Assembly (NCBI GenBank): GCA_029213305.1
Contig: JARGPA010000009.1
Location: forward strand, 1-38,003
DNA length: 38,003 nt
Direction: 5' to 3'
Origin: Phycisphaerales bacterium
GTDB lineage: Bacteria; Planctomycetota; Phycisphaerae; Phycisphaerales; UBA1924
Positions 16,546-26,152 of the stretch are shown in pieces. Each line of letters opens with the position of its first letter. Position 1 is the first letter of the stretch. The position numbers were made by a program, and so were the translations under genes. The notes under the pieces are model-generated. The model worked only from the letters and a program-made list of their open reading frames with translations, was not told where the DNA came from and searched no databases.

Positions 16546-18209
16546 ACGAGTTCGCCTGCAAGTGTTAGTTTGTCTGCTGCGTTGATCTTCGCACGAACAA
16601 TTTTTCCGATGTAATCATTTGGTGATTGTAAACCAACCGCAGGAACATCAAAGAAGACTATCAAATCGCCGTCGGTTCTGCCAGAAAGTTGGACTGTTGG
16701 TCCTTGGATCTCTGCGTCGAGTACCGCGATTTGAGCTTGAGGTTCAGCGCCTCCGATGGTAATTCCAACCATCCCAGAACCTGGTTTCACATCGGTTCCG
16801 CGCTTCTTGTGCTCGTGTCTACTGAGTCCTTCGACGAATATGTCGAACTCGCCGCCAATTTGATCTTGGGCAATCGAATCTGAAATATCCGTTTGGATCA
16901 TGAGAAGTTCGTTATTCCTGCGCTTCTTGACAGCGTCTGGAATGTCGTCTGGGATCTTGTCATAGGAGACAGTTCCAGGACGCGGGGAGTATTTAAAGAT
17001 AAAGCAGTTTTTGTATCGACTCCGAATGAGGAGTTGCTTTGTGAGTTCGTGATCTTCCTCAGTTTCAGTAGGGAATCCTACGATAATGTCGCCGCCGAGC
17101 ATGAGCGGTCGTCCGATCTCAGGTTGATGTAAGAACTCGTTGCATCGTCCGATGAACTCGTCATACTCTTCGATGTTGTGCCCGCGATTCATCATCTTGA
17201 GCATACGATTCGATCCAGTCTGTGCAGGCACATGAATGAATCGACAAATTCGAGGACAATCTCGAATGACCTGAAGAACATCATCTCCGAAGTCTCGAGG
17301 GTAACTGGTTAAGAATCTCAATCGTTTGATCTGAGGGACTTCTTCATGGATTCGGTAGAGCAGATCTGCGAATGTTGTTGTGTTTGCTCCTGCAAAGGCG
17401 TCCCGATTATGTGATCCCTTGTATGTGCGTCCCTTTTGAGGTTGCACAATGCCGTCAAGTGTGACCGCAGAATCATGCTCGAATCGGTAGTGATTCACCG
17501 TCTGTCCAAGCAATGTGATCTCAATAATACCAGTGTCTGCAAGCGCTTTAATCTCGTCGATGATGTGTTGAGGAGGACGATGAATCTCAGCGCCGCGGGT
17601 GTGCGGGACAACGCAGTAAGTGCAGAACTTGTTACATCCACGAGTGATACGGACATATGCAGAGCGTCGGCCGTCAAAGTCTACTGGGGAAATCATGCGA
17701 CCCAAATCAAGCGATTCAAGTGAATCTCCCGCCGCCGCTAATGTCGAGGATCGTCGAGACGCATTCCCTTGAAGTGCGACTTGTTTCGCGGATCGACGGA
17801 TCGCGATTTCCGGATCATTTACTGCGAGTGAAGATTTGGTGCGAACTGCGTTATCGAGTAGTTCAGGGAGTTTGTCGAGTTCTGCAGGCCCACACATGAG
17901 ATCAACGACAGGCATTCGTGCGATCAGATCTTTGCCGTCTCGTTCGGCCATACATCCCAGGACGCCAACAACCAAGTCAGGCTGGTTGTTCTTGCGAACT
18001 TTCATTTCACCCAAACGTGACCAGACTTTCTGCTCTGCTCGTTCCCGGACGGAACAAGTGTTGTAGAGCACGATATCTGCTTGATCTGCTTGAGAAGTGA
18101 ACTGGTATCCCAGAGCTCCAAGCGAGCCTGCAACGAGCTCAGAATCAAGCTCATTCATCTGGCAGCCGAAAGTTTCGAGATAGACGGATTTGGTCGACTT
18201 ATTGGTCAT
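16542..18209 (-). CDS. miaB: tRNA-2-methylthio-N6-dimethylallyladenosine synthase
   Basis: MiaB is a radical-SAM enzyme with two iron-sulfur clusters that methylthiolates i6A37 in tRNAs reading U-starting codons. The N-terminal cluster ligands appear in ETFGCQMN, YNTCSVRE and LGCMAERDG. The SAM cluster motif is RGCNKFCTYCVVPHTRG, and a TRAM-like C-terminal part is present. The ATG at 18209 is chosen because the family starts just before YLETFGCQMN. No ribosome site is visible there, and codons upstream to 18293 look non-homologous. The protein has 555 aa against the usual 430-470 because of two inserts, about 35 residues before the radical-SAM domain and about 30 after QTVNHYRF. Both iron-sulfur motifs are intact. 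Confidence 0.95.
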   Translation of the reverse strand: MTNKSTKSVYLETFGCQMNELDSELVAGSLGALGYQFTSQADQADIVLYNTCSVRERAEQKVWSRLGEMKVRKNNQPDLVVGVLGCMAERDGKDLIARMPVVDLMCGPAELDKLPELLDNAVRTKSSLAVNDPEIAIRRSAKQVALQGNASRRSSTLAAAGDSLESLDLGRMISPVDFDGRRSAYVRITRGCNKFCTYCVVPHTRGAEIHRPPQHIIDEIKALADTGIIEITLLGQTVNHYRFEHDSAVTLDGIVQPQKGRTYKGSHNRDAFAGANTTTFADLLYRIHEEVPQIKRLRFLTSYPRDFGDDVLQVIRDCPRICRFIHVPAQTGSNRMLKMMNRGHNIEEYDEFIGRCNEFLHQPEIGRPLMLGGDIIVGFPTETEEDHELTKQLLIRSRYKNCFIFKYSPRPGTVSYDKIPDDIPDAVKKRRNNELLMIQTDISDSIAQDQIGGEFDIFVEGLSRHEHKKRGTDVKPGSGMVGITIGGAEPQAQIAVLDAEIQGPTVQLSGRTDGDLIVFFDVPAVGLQSPNDYIGKIVRAKINAADKLTLAGELV

Positions 18210-18278
18210 GGGCAACAAGTGTACGCCAGTTCTGCCCAAGACCCAACAACAATCCTGATCTTGGGATACACTCGTAAC

Positions 18279-19952
18279 GTGACGACAATACACGATATCC
18301 GAGCTTGGTTTAGCGAACTCTCGTTGGCGACGAAATGCCTCCTTTTGTTCGGTGCCGCCACAGGTCTAATTACCACGATTGCACTGTCTTTACCCCTTTT
18401 GCGTATGAATGGGCTCGTAGGAGCAGGGGAGTTAGAGCTCGCTCGGTCAGTTTATTCGACTTGGAATGCCTTTGAGGACCATCCTGCGCATGAAGATGAG
18501 CTGATTGTTGGGGGGGCAACAATCAGTCCATATACCCAAAATCAGATAGAGCTTGCGGTTGCTGAGGATCGATTCCTTGCTCAAGCGATGACGAAGTTTA
18601 ATCGATCTGCGTCCCGAATCGAATATTTCGATTCAGATTGGTCGGGTTGGAACCGGATATATCGATATGCACGAGCATCTCGTGATGACAATGCACAGAT
18701 TACTTCAGTCGTTGTCCTTGAGCATCATTCTGACGGCGCGGGTTGGTTACTCGTCGTGAACTTGTTGTATGTCCTTGTTGCAGGCTCTGTAGTACTTGTT
18801 GTCGCGATGATTGTGTACGCGACGATCATTAATCGATTAATTCTTCGTCCTGTGCTTGCGCTACAGAAGACTGCAGAACGGGTTCGCGATGGGAATCTTG
18901 AAACCCGTTCTCAGATCGATACTGGTGATGAGTTTGAAGAACTATCTGATACGCTCAACCTCATGCTTGCAGAGCTCGGCCGACAGCGGGATCAACTTCG
19001 TGATGCGAACAAAGCAATGGACATCAAGCTCTCAGAGCTTTCTGAAGCAAATACCGCTCTGTTTGAATCTGCAAGACTCAAAGGTGAGTTCTTAGCAAGT
19101 GTGTCGCATGAACTCCGAACGCCGCTCAATGCGATCATTGGATTCGCAGAGCTTCTCCTTGAGATTGCACGCAGAGAGATTGCAATTGACGCAGAGTATG
19201 AATCAGAACCCATTCATGACCCTGCAGAACTTGGGAAGAGAGAGCGCTATCTTGTCAACATCGTTTCTGCGGGACGAACACTACTTGAGATGATCGAGTC
19301 TCTGTTAGAGATGGCCAAAATCGAAGCGGGGCGCGTCGAGCTCAATGTCACTCCTATGAACCTTGCAGAGAACTGTCAGGCACTCGTTGGGTTGATCCAT
19401 CCGCTTGCTCGTAAAAAAGGTATTTCAGTCAAGCTCGATGTTGCAACGGACTTGCCGCTCGTTCATACAGATCCAAAGAAGTTCCAGCAAATCATCTTCA
19501 ACTTACTTTCCAATGCCGTGAAGTTCACAGGAAATGATTCAAGCGAACAACCCGGCGAAATAATCCTCAGAGCAGAACCAATCAGCGATGATACTTCAGG
19601 TGTAGATCAGATCCGGATATCAATTATTGATAACGGCGAAGGGATCGCACCTGATGATCAGAAACGGATCTTTGATAAGTTCCAACAAGTTGATTCATCA
19701 CACACACGATCGCATACTGGAACAGGACTCGGGCTCGCGATTGTGCTTGAACTCACTCGTCTGTTGCAAGGTGAGATTCAACTTGTTTCAGAACTTGGAT
19801 CTGGTTCGATGTTCTCAGTGATCATCCCGAAAGAGATCGATCCAGTACTGTTCGAAGAAGCAAAGCTCGAAGCAAAGTTTAGAGGCTCTCTTCGCCCCCC
19901 AGGAATGAATGGGAACGAATCAAATCAGATTGCGCCTACCGCAGAAATGTAG
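18279..19952 (+). CDS. membrane sensor histidine kinase (HAMP-HisKA-HATPase), orphan
   Basis: The 557-aa product has two membrane helices (about 17-40 and 156-184) flanking an extracytoplasmic domain of about 115 residues with no family I recognise. A HAMP linker (about 185-235), a coiled coil, a HisKA domain with the phospho-accepting SHELRTPLNA (His about 277) and a HATPase domain with NLLSNAVKFT, DNGEGI and GTGLGLAI follow. Between the two HisKA helices there are about 20 extra acidic residues. The start is taken as GTG at 18279. Upstream codons overlap the miaB 5' end and lack family features, and no ribosome site is clear. No response regulator is encoded in the window, so its partner is unknown. 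The 3' end overlaps yraN by 28 bases. Confidence 0.9.
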   Translation: MTTIHDIRAWFSELSLATKCLLLFGAATGLITTIALSLPLLRMNGLVGAGELELARSVYSTWNAFEDHPAHEDELIVGGATISPYTQNQIELAVAEDRFLAQAMTKFNRSASRIEYFDSDWSGWNRIYRYARASRDDNAQITSVVVLEHHSDGAGWLLVVNLLYVLVAGSVVLVVAMIVYATIINRLILRPVLALQKTAERVRDGNLETRSQIDTGDEFEELSDTLNLMLAELGRQRDQLRDANKAMDIKLSELSEANTALFESARLKGEFLASVSHELRTPLNAIIGFAELLLEIARREIAIDAEYESEPIHDPAELGKRERYLVNIVSAGRTLLEMIESLLEMAKIEAGRVELNVTPMNLAENCQALVGLIHPLARKKGISVKLDVATDLPLVHTDPKKFQQIIFNLLSNAVKFTGNDSSEQPGEIILRAEPISDDTSGVDQIRISIIDNGEGIAPDDQKRIFDKFQQVDSSHTRSHTGTGLGLAIVLELTRLLQGEIQLVSELGSGSMFSVIIPKEIDPVLFEEAKLEAKFRGSLRPPGMNGNESNQIAPTAEM

Positions 19953-20320
19953 TGTTTGATTTCCACATGCTTCTTGCGTGTGCCTGCGAAGATCACTCCG
20001 ATTGCATCGATGCGGATTGGTAGCTCTTTATATTCAGGACGCTTTTTGATTGCTTTGGCAAGTGTTCGGAGCTTTGCTTGTTTCTGAGCGCCGATGTTCG
20101 CAGTAGGATCAATTCGAACACGAGAATCATCGTTGAATAATCGAGCTTTCACTTCGACGATTACGATTGTTCCCGATCTGTGTTCTTTACAGAGCAAGTC
20201 GATCTCACCAACTTGTAATCGAAGGTTCCTTGAAATGATTTGGTATCCAGATCGTTTGAGTAATCGTGCCGCAGCGTCTTCGCCGCGAACCCAAACTGAT
20301 TTCTGTTTCGAGAACCACAT
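19925..20320 (-). CDS. YraN family protein (UPF0102), nuclease-fold
   Basis: The 131-aa product is a full-length UPF0102/YraN protein. The restriction-endonuclease-like core residues are visible in GEIDLLCKE and IVEVKAR. Family members are small, near-universal proteins suspected to act on DNA structures, but the biochemical role is unsettled. Its 3' end overlaps the convergent histidine kinase gene by 28 bases. No RNase HII or rplS genes, frequent neighbours elsewhere, lie nearby. Confidence 0.9.
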   Translation of the reverse strand: MWFSKQKSVWVRGEDAAARLLKRSGYQIISRNLRLQVGEIDLLCKEHRSGTIVIVEVKARLFNDDSRVRIDPTANIGAQKQAKLRTLAKAIKKRPEYKELPIRIDAIGVIFAGTRKKHVEIKHYISAVGAI

Positions 20321-20342
20321 AAATCAAACCTGAGGTTTTGGT

Positions 20343-21668
20343 TTACCCTTGCGGGCCGTAGCGTTCGTCAGCAATCTGCAACAGACGAAGGAGAACTTCA
20401 TCGCGGCTCGAAACCCGTGCTCGTTCCATCAATCGATCAAGATATTGGATTCTTGCTTCTTGTTTGCGTTCGAAACTCAACTCGCTTTGGATCTTCAACT
20501 GTGCGTCATAGAGTGAAATCGATTCTTGCTCGATGCGCATCAGTTTGATCCAATACACTGAAGATCCAAGTTCGATCGGACCTGCAACTTGTCCTGTGCT
20601 CAAGCTCTGTGTAGCTTCGTTGAGTTCGTCGGGGCCGAAGAACACAGTGGTCTCGTAGGTATCTTCGATAAGGACTTCATGCATTCCATCCGAATCAGAG
20701 TTGTAGTTGTTGAGTGGACCAGCTGCAACTTTGAGAAAATCGGTGCCTGAGTCGAGTTCGCTCTGTATTTGAGCAACTTTTTCTGTGTTGTCTTTGAAGG
20801 TGCGGACTACTCGAAACACAGCTGTAGGAGGAGGAGAAAACTCTTCGATGTCGCGTTCGTAACGTTGTTTGATATCTCTCCAAGAAACATTTACGCGTCG
20901 GTTCACTTCTTGAATAAGAGTGAGTTGAACGAGAGTGTCTACTTCTTTCTGTCTGAGTGCTTCGTCGAGGGTCTGGCCTTGCTGTTGTTGGAGTCTTCGG
21001 CTTGCGAGTTGTGAACTACCCAAGTTTTGTGAAAGTAAATTGTTCCGGAAGTTACCCAAGAATGCTTGGAGTCCGACTCGTTGATTTGGAGTAAGAGATG
21101 CAAGTGCTTCTGCTCTGAGTAGCTCGTCAGCAATAATCCCATCGAGTCGGTTTGAAATTGTTTGTCCAGCGCTTCGGCGCCAGTTTGCAGGAGACAATCT
21201 ACCTGCTTCTGCGAGGAGTCGATCTTCGATTGGTTCGAAGAATGAGTTTGTAAAGATTGGTTTCCCGTTTACATCCCCGACCTTTGCATCTAACAGATGG
21301 AGATCTGAACTCGAGCTATTTTGCCCAGTTTGGTTCGATGTTGGAATATTCGGGTTGACTGTTCGTATTACTGGTGTTGATGTTTCTGATGAACTTAGAG
21401 TGATTCCATCAACAGTTTCAGTTGTGATTGGCTGAGTTTTAGAGTTCAGATTCGGATCTATACCAGTTGTCTCATTATCTGTTTGGGTTGAACTCGTGGA
21501 GATTGCATCAGGATTGACAAAATCGTTGAGCGCCACTCGTTCAGGGTTCTTCGTGCGTGGCCCACTGATTTTTGAACCGGTGCATCCCCCAATGAGGGTC
21601 GCAACGAGAAAAATCGACGAGTATACACCGGCAACTTTGGGTGTGAATGAGGTGTGATTCGGTGTCAT
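20343..21668 (-). CDS. SurA-like peptidyl-prolyl isomerase lipoprotein (putative)
   Basis: The 441-aa product begins with a lipoprotein signal peptide ending in the lipobox LIGGC (Cys 29), so it should be lipid-anchored on the periplasmic side. A Ser/Thr/Asn-rich linker (about 30-125) leads to a helical SurA-N-like region (about 130-265), then a parvulin-like domain (about 280-380, with VFFGPDELNEATQSLSTGQVAGPIE) and a helical end. The parvulin part is divergent and I cannot confirm its active-site residues, so chaperone function without isomerase activity is possible. A weak AAGAG site lies about eight bases before the ATG. It is divergent from the DUF1844 gene and follows no obvious operon. 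Confidence 0.78.
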   Translation of the reverse strand: MTPNHTSFTPKVAGVYSSIFLVATLIGGCTGSKISGPRTKNPERVALNDFVNPDAISTSSTQTDNETTGIDPNLNSKTQPITTETVDGITLSSSETSTPVIRTVNPNIPTSNQTGQNSSSSDLHLLDAKVGDVNGKPIFTNSFFEPIEDRLLAEAGRLSPANWRRSAGQTISNRLDGIIADELLRAEALASLTPNQRVGLQAFLGNFRNNLLSQNLGSSQLASRRLQQQQGQTLDEALRQKEVDTLVQLTLIQEVNRRVNVSWRDIKQRYERDIEEFSPPPTAVFRVVRTFKDNTEKVAQIQSELDSGTDFLKVAAGPLNNYNSDSDGMHEVLIEDTYETTVFFGPDELNEATQSLSTGQVAGPIELGSSVYWIKLMRIEQESISLYDAQLKIQSELSFERKQEARIQYLDRLMERARVSSRDEVLLRLLQIADERYGPQG

Positions 21669-21727
21669 TGTGTGTTCTCTTATTCAAATAGGCGCTAGGA
21701 TGCATTCTACACCATTTGGAGGTCAAT

Positions 21728-22204
21728 ATGTCCGATTCTGACGCACCGAAAATCATTATCGACGATGATTGGAAATCCTCAGCACAAGCTGAGAAAGAAA
21801 AACTCGTCGCCGCAGAGAAAGAGAAAGCTGAGCAAGCTGCAAAAGCAGGGCCTGGTGGACTCCCAGAACAAATCGGGTTCAAAGAGCTTCTCAGTCTCTT
21901 TGCAACCCAAGCATTAATGTACATGGGTGCGATTCCCGATCAATCCGGACGAGCAGTTGTATCGCTCGAAGTCGCGAAACTCAATATAGATCTGCTCGGA
22001 GTGATCCAAGAGAAGACCAAAGGGAATCTGTCGGCTGAAGAACAAGAAATGCTTGATGGTACTGTTGGAGAACTGCGAATGCAGTTCGTCGAAGTAACCA
22101 AAGCAGTAGAGCAAGCGGCGCAAGACGGAACTCTTGAGCATGTGCAAATGGATCCTTCGAATCCAGGTATGGGTTCTGGTGGAGCCCCTGATTTGAGCTT
22201 GTAA
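21728..22204 (+). CDS. DUF1844 domain protein
   Basis: The 158-aa product has a charged N-terminus (Lys/Glu/Ala-rich, about 12-45) and then the DUF1844 core: FKELLSLFATQALMYMGAIPDQ, followed by AKLNIDLLGVIQEKTKGNLSAEE. The C-terminal tail is Gly/Pro-rich. The family is common in Planctomycetes, Acidobacteria and Deltaproteobacteria, and no role is established. I chose the ATG at 21728 because GGAGGT lies five bases upstream. An in-frame TTG at 21716 would overlap that ribosome site. It precedes sdhC by about 120 bases without a terminator I can see. Confidence 0.88.
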   Translation: MSDSDAPKIIIDDDWKSSAQAEKEKLVAAEKEKAEQAAKAGPGGLPEQIGFKELLSLFATQALMYMGAIPDQSGRAVVSLEVAKLNIDLLGVIQEKTKGNLSAEEQEMLDGTVGELRMQFVEVTKAVEQAAQDGTLEHVQMDPSNPGMGSGGAPDLSL

Positions 22205-22325
22205 ATCAGGATTTATCCACGCAAAGTACACCGGCAGAGCCGTAAATGCCGAAGGTTAGAGCATATAGACGAATCGAGTATTCATCGAACTCAATCGATG
22301 ACCAGAAACACATCGGAGTACACTG

Positions 22326-23174
22326 GTGAGTGACAACGCTGGACCCATTGCGAAACATCACTTCCTCATGCGAAGGTTGCACTCTCTGACTGGGATCGTT
22401 CCCATCGGAGTCTTCCTGATCATGCATCTTACGACAAACTCCACAATTGCGTGGGGTGGGCTCAACTCAAGAGCTCATGGCGAGGGATGGATGAATCGCG
22501 CTATCGCGACCTTCCAACATGAAGTTAGTTTTATCAATAATATGCCCTTGCTTCTGATTATTGAAGTCACGCTATGGGGCGCGATCGGATTCCATTCGAT
22601 CCTCGGCGTCTATTACGCGATGAGTGGAAAAGGCAATACCGGAGAGTACAAGTACAGCGGTAACATGCGGTACACACTCCAACGATTGACAGGTTACTTC
22701 GGTGTATTCTTCATCTTCTACCATGTCGCAACACTGCGTTGGGGTTGGTCATTCTTGGTACCAGGTGGAGCAGTTTGGTCGCATGAAGCAGCATCATCTA
22801 CATTTGCGGCTGCTCTCCAAGGTTCAACAGATGGATTTACTGGATGGGGACTCCTCGTTGCAGTGTTTTACTTCGTGGGTGTGTCAGGTCTTGTCTTCCA
22901 CTTTGCAAACGGACTTTGGTCAGCTGCGATCACTTGGGGAATCACGATTTCCCGCCCTGCTCAGAAACGCTGGGGAGTGGTTTGTGCAGGATTGGGCGCA
23001 GGACTCATGGTTATGGCATGGGCGTCAGTCGTTGGATTTGCGACACTTGATTACGATCAAGCAGTTGCGGTTGAAAAAGCAATGATGGATCAACCTGCAC
23101 ATGCTGAACTCGAACACGAAATCGAAGCAGGATCTGATACTGCAATGGTTGATCAACAAGATGTTGACGGCTGA
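22326..23174 (+). CDS. sdhC: succinate dehydrogenase cytochrome b558 subunit
   Basis: This is the membrane anchor of complex II, binding haem and passing electrons to quinone. The 282-aa product is of the single-subunit b558 type (Bacillus/Wolinella-like), with about five membrane helices. Conserved sequence includes RRLHSLTGIVPIGVFLIMHL near the N-terminus, HSILGVYY and FHFANGLW, whose His residues are likely haem ligands. A charged C-terminal tail of about 35 residues is not typical. It starts with GTG, with GGAG about eight bases upstream. It leads the sdhC-sdhA-sdhB unit, and no sdhD exists, as expected for this type. Confidence 0.93.
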   Translation: MSDNAGPIAKHHFLMRRLHSLTGIVPIGVFLIMHLTTNSTIAWGGLNSRAHGEGWMNRAIATFQHEVSFINNMPLLLIIEVTLWGAIGFHSILGVYYAMSGKGNTGEYKYSGNMRYTLQRLTGYFGVFFIFYHVATLRWGWSFLVPGGAVWSHEAASSTFAAALQGSTDGFTGWGLLVAVFYFVGVSGLVFHFANGLWSAAITWGITISRPAQKRWGVVCAGLGAGLMVMAWASVVGFATLDYDQAVAVEKAMMDQPAHAELEHEIEAGSDTAMVDQQDVDG

Positions 23175-23244
23175 GCAGGATCTTAAATAGGTAACTCGAT
23201 AAGCCACGCGACGAATAAGTCGCATAGAGATAAAGAAGAAACCC

Positions 23245-25206
23245 ATGGCTGATGGAAAACGAGTGATTGTAGTAGGTGGCGGACTCGCCGGACTCGCAGC
23301 GAGTATCCGCATTGCTGAAGCTGGAGTAGCAGTTGATCTCTTCTCAATGGTACCAGTAAAGCGATCTCACTCTGTCTGCGCACAAGGTGGGATCAACGCG
23401 TGTAATGAAGTAGCGCGTCAGCAAGGGTACTCTGAGTATCAGCATTTCGATGAAACACTCATCGGCGGCGATTTCCTCAACGATCAACACCCAGTCCTTG
23501 AGATGACAAACTGGGCGCCCAAGATCATCGATCTCCTCGATCGGATGGGTGTTCCATTTAATCGCTCGCATGAAGGGTATCGTGATTTGCGACTCTTCGG
23601 GGGTTCACTCTTTCGTAGAACTCACTTTGCAGGCGCAACTACTGGCCAACAGTTGCTTTATGCGCTTGATGAACAAACTCGTCGATTTGCATCTGAAGGC
23701 AAAATCAACATGCGAGAGTTCTGGGAGTTCCTCTGGCCGATCGTTGAAGACGGTCGATGTGTCGGTATCGTCGCTCAAGATATGAGAACGATGCAGATTC
23801 AATCGTTCCGTGCAGATGCAGTGATCATGGCAACCGGGGGGTGTGGTCTCGTCTTCGGTAAATCAACAAACTCAGTTATCTGTACTGGTGGAGCAGCCTC
23901 TCGTTGTTTCCAAGCAGGCGCGTGGTACGGAAATCCGGAGATGATTCAGGTTCATCCGACGGCGATCCCAGGTGCAGACAAATGTCGATTGATGTCTGAA
24001 TCCGCACGAGGTGAAGGCGGCCGAGTCTGGGTGCCCTCGAAGAAGGGTGACACTCGCAAACCTAAGGACATTCCAGAAAACGAACGGTATTACATCCTCG
24101 AAGAGCGTTATCCAAAGTACGGGAACCTTGTGCCGCGTGATATTGCGACGCGTGAGATCTTTGATGTCTGTGTAAATGATGGAATGGGAATCAACGGCAC
24201 AAATCAGGTGTATCTTGATCTCACTCATAAAGATCCGCAGTACCTAACCGAGAAGCTCGGTGGGATTATGGATATCTACGAGAAGTTCGTCGGTGACGAT
24301 CCTCGTTACACGCCAATGCGAATTTTCCCTGCAGTTCATTACTCAATGGGTGGACTCTGGACGACCTATACCGCAGGCGATTACCAGCCTGATGCGCCGC
24401 TCACAGAGCACAAACCAGGCAACGAGATCCCGGTTGGAACTGAACCAGGTCTTGGACTCAAGATGGGAGCGCATAACAATGCGATGACCAATATCGACGG
24501 GCTCTACGCGTTTGGTGAAGTGAACTTTGCATACCATGGCGCAACAAGACTCGGTGCAAATGCATTGTTGAGTTGTATCTTTGATGGATTATGCAACGGC
24601 GTATCAGTCGTGAACTATGTCCGAGAAGGGGATCAAACTCCCGCTTCAAATCTTGATCCATCTATCTTTGATAATGCAACAAAACAAGAACAAGACAAAC
24701 ACGATAAACTCATCAACTCGACAACCAACGCGAGCGGTGATCGTTCACTCAACCCATACCAGATTGCTTTCGAGCTCGGCGAAGAAATGAACTCTGCGTC
24801 GACAGTTGTGAAGACTGGTCCGGGCCTTGAGAAATGTCTAAGCAAGATCGAAGAGCTCCGCGAACGATACACGAAGGTAGAACTAGGCGATGGCGCCATG
24901 TGGACGAATCAATCGTTGAGCTTCACAAGAGTTGTCGGCGACATGATCATCCTCGGCGAAGCAATCGCAAAGGCAGGTCTCTTGCGTGAAGAGTCAAGAG
25001 GTTCGCATTACCGAACTGACTTCCCAGAGCGAGACGATAAGCGATTCTGGAAGACTTCAGTTGCGAAGTACAACGCAAGCTCAGGGAAAAGCGACATCGA
25101 GTTTGTTGATGTGAAAGCAGGGCTTGTGAAACTGCGCCCAAGAAACTATGGTAAGACTGATTCGGGTCCACAAAAGACTGAGAAAGAAACCGTAGGGGCT
25201 TCATAA
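23245..25206 (+). CDS. sdhA: succinate dehydrogenase flavoprotein subunit
   Basis: SdhA oxidises succinate to fumarate with covalent FAD. The 653-aa product has the N-terminal dinucleotide-binding motif VVGGGLAGLAA and the SHSVCAQGGINA region. It also has the RRTHFAGATTGQQLLYAL segment and the active-site region HPTAIPGADKCRLMSESARGEGG. The C-terminal HGATRLGANALLSC block is present as well. Length and sequence style fit the b558-linked enzymes. It lies 70 bases after sdhC, and only a weak AAGAAG is seen before the ATG. Confidence 0.96.
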   Translation: MADGKRVIVVGGGLAGLAASIRIAEAGVAVDLFSMVPVKRSHSVCAQGGINACNEVARQQGYSEYQHFDETLIGGDFLNDQHPVLEMTNWAPKIIDLLDRMGVPFNRSHEGYRDLRLFGGSLFRRTHFAGATTGQQLLYALDEQTRRFASEGKINMREFWEFLWPIVEDGRCVGIVAQDMRTMQIQSFRADAVIMATGGCGLVFGKSTNSVICTGGAASRCFQAGAWYGNPEMIQVHPTAIPGADKCRLMSESARGEGGRVWVPSKKGDTRKPKDIPENERYYILEERYPKYGNLVPRDIATREIFDVCVNDGMGINGTNQVYLDLTHKDPQYLTEKLGGIMDIYEKFVGDDPRYTPMRIFPAVHYSMGGLWTTYTAGDYQPDAPLTEHKPGNEIPVGTEPGLGLKMGAHNNAMTNIDGLYAFGEVNFAYHGATRLGANALLSCIFDGLCNGVSVVNYVREGDQTPASNLDPSIFDNATKQEQDKHDKLINSTTNASGDRSLNPYQIAFELGEEMNSASTVVKTGPGLEKCLSKIEELRERYTKVELGDGAMWTNQSLSFTRVVGDMIILGEAIAKAGLLREESRGSHYRTDFPERDDKRFWKTSVAKYNASSGKSDIEFVDVKAGLVKLRPRNYGKTDSGPQKTEKETVGAS

Positions 25207-25282
25207 ACGAGTACGGATGACCGATTCTTGGTTTGAGTGATTCCTAGGTTGAATACAGGATTCCCTGTTAAGGATATGAGAC

Positions 25283-26134
25283 ATGAGTGAAGCAGAAGCA
25301 TACTCCTTCGACGCAGACATGCGTAAAGCGAACCGCAAGAAGGCTGTCGCAGAACGAAGCGTGATCTTCAAGATCAAGCGCTGTGATGGTCCGGGTAAAC
25401 CTACTCGTTGGGAATCATTTAAGGTTCCCATCAAAGAGGGTGCCAATGTGATCTCATCGCTCAACTGGATCGCTGCGAATCCTGTTACAACAAGCGGACA
25501 GAAGACTACTCCTGTAGTTTGGGATTCGAACTGTCTCGAGGAAGTCTGTGGCGCATGCACGATGGTTATCAACGGGCGAGTTCGTCAATCTTGCTCTTGC
25601 TTGATCGACGAGTATGCTCCTCTTGAAGGCGACACAATGACACTCGAACCGATGAGCAAGTTCCCAGTCATCCGAGATCTATGGGTTGATCGAGCTCGCT
25701 TGTTTAACAACCTGACTCGGGTAAAAGGTTGGGTACCCATCGACGGGACATACAATTTAGGCGCAGGTCCAAAAGAATCACACGATCATCAGCAGATGCG
25801 ATACACACTTTCGGAGTGTATGAGTTGTGGATGTTGTCTCGAAGCATGTCCTCAGTTTACAAAAGAAGAAGACGAATCGAAGTGGGACACAAGTTTTATT
25901 GGTGCTCATGCGATCTCACAAGCTCGGTACTTTAACGAGCACGAGACAGGCAAAAAACTCAAAAGCGATCGAATGGATACATTGGTCGGCGAAGGCGGTA
26001 TCAACGATTGCGGCAATGCTCAGAACTGTGTAAAGGTTTGTCCGAAAGGGATTCCACTCACAGAATCGATTGGTGCGATCGGTCGAAGCGCAACTGTTCA
26101 TGCATTCAAACAGTTCTTCCAAGGGAAGAAGTGA
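25283..26134 (+). CDS. sdhB: succinate dehydrogenase iron-sulfur subunit
   Basis: SdhB carries three iron-sulfur clusters linking FAD to the membrane quinone site. Ligands for the [2Fe-2S] cluster are seen in NCLEEVCGAC and RQSC. The [4Fe-4S] set is CMSCGCCLEACP, and the third cluster lies in CGNAQNCVKVCPKGIPL. The 283-aa length is slightly above the usual 230-260. AAGGA precedes the ATG by about eight bases. It ends the sdh unit, followed directly by a strong terminator. Confidence 0.95.
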   Translation: MSEAEAYSFDADMRKANRKKAVAERSVIFKIKRCDGPGKPTRWESFKVPIKEGANVISSLNWIAANPVTTSGQKTTPVVWDSNCLEEVCGACTMVINGRVRQSCSCLIDEYAPLEGDTMTLEPMSKFPVIRDLWVDRARLFNNLTRVKGWVPIDGTYNLGAGPKESHDHQQMRYTLSECMSCGCCLEACPQFTKEEDESKWDTSFIGAHAISQARYFNEHETGKKLKSDRMDTLVGEGGINDCGNAQNCVKVCPKGIPLTESIGAIGRSATVHAFKQFFQGKK

Positions 26135-26152
26135 TCTTGATCTAAACTAGAT

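Noticed and set aside
22205..22325. Possible tRNA or small RNA before sdhC
   Set aside because: I could not fold a cloverleaf or find a T-loop motif. Only weak short inverted repeats are seen.
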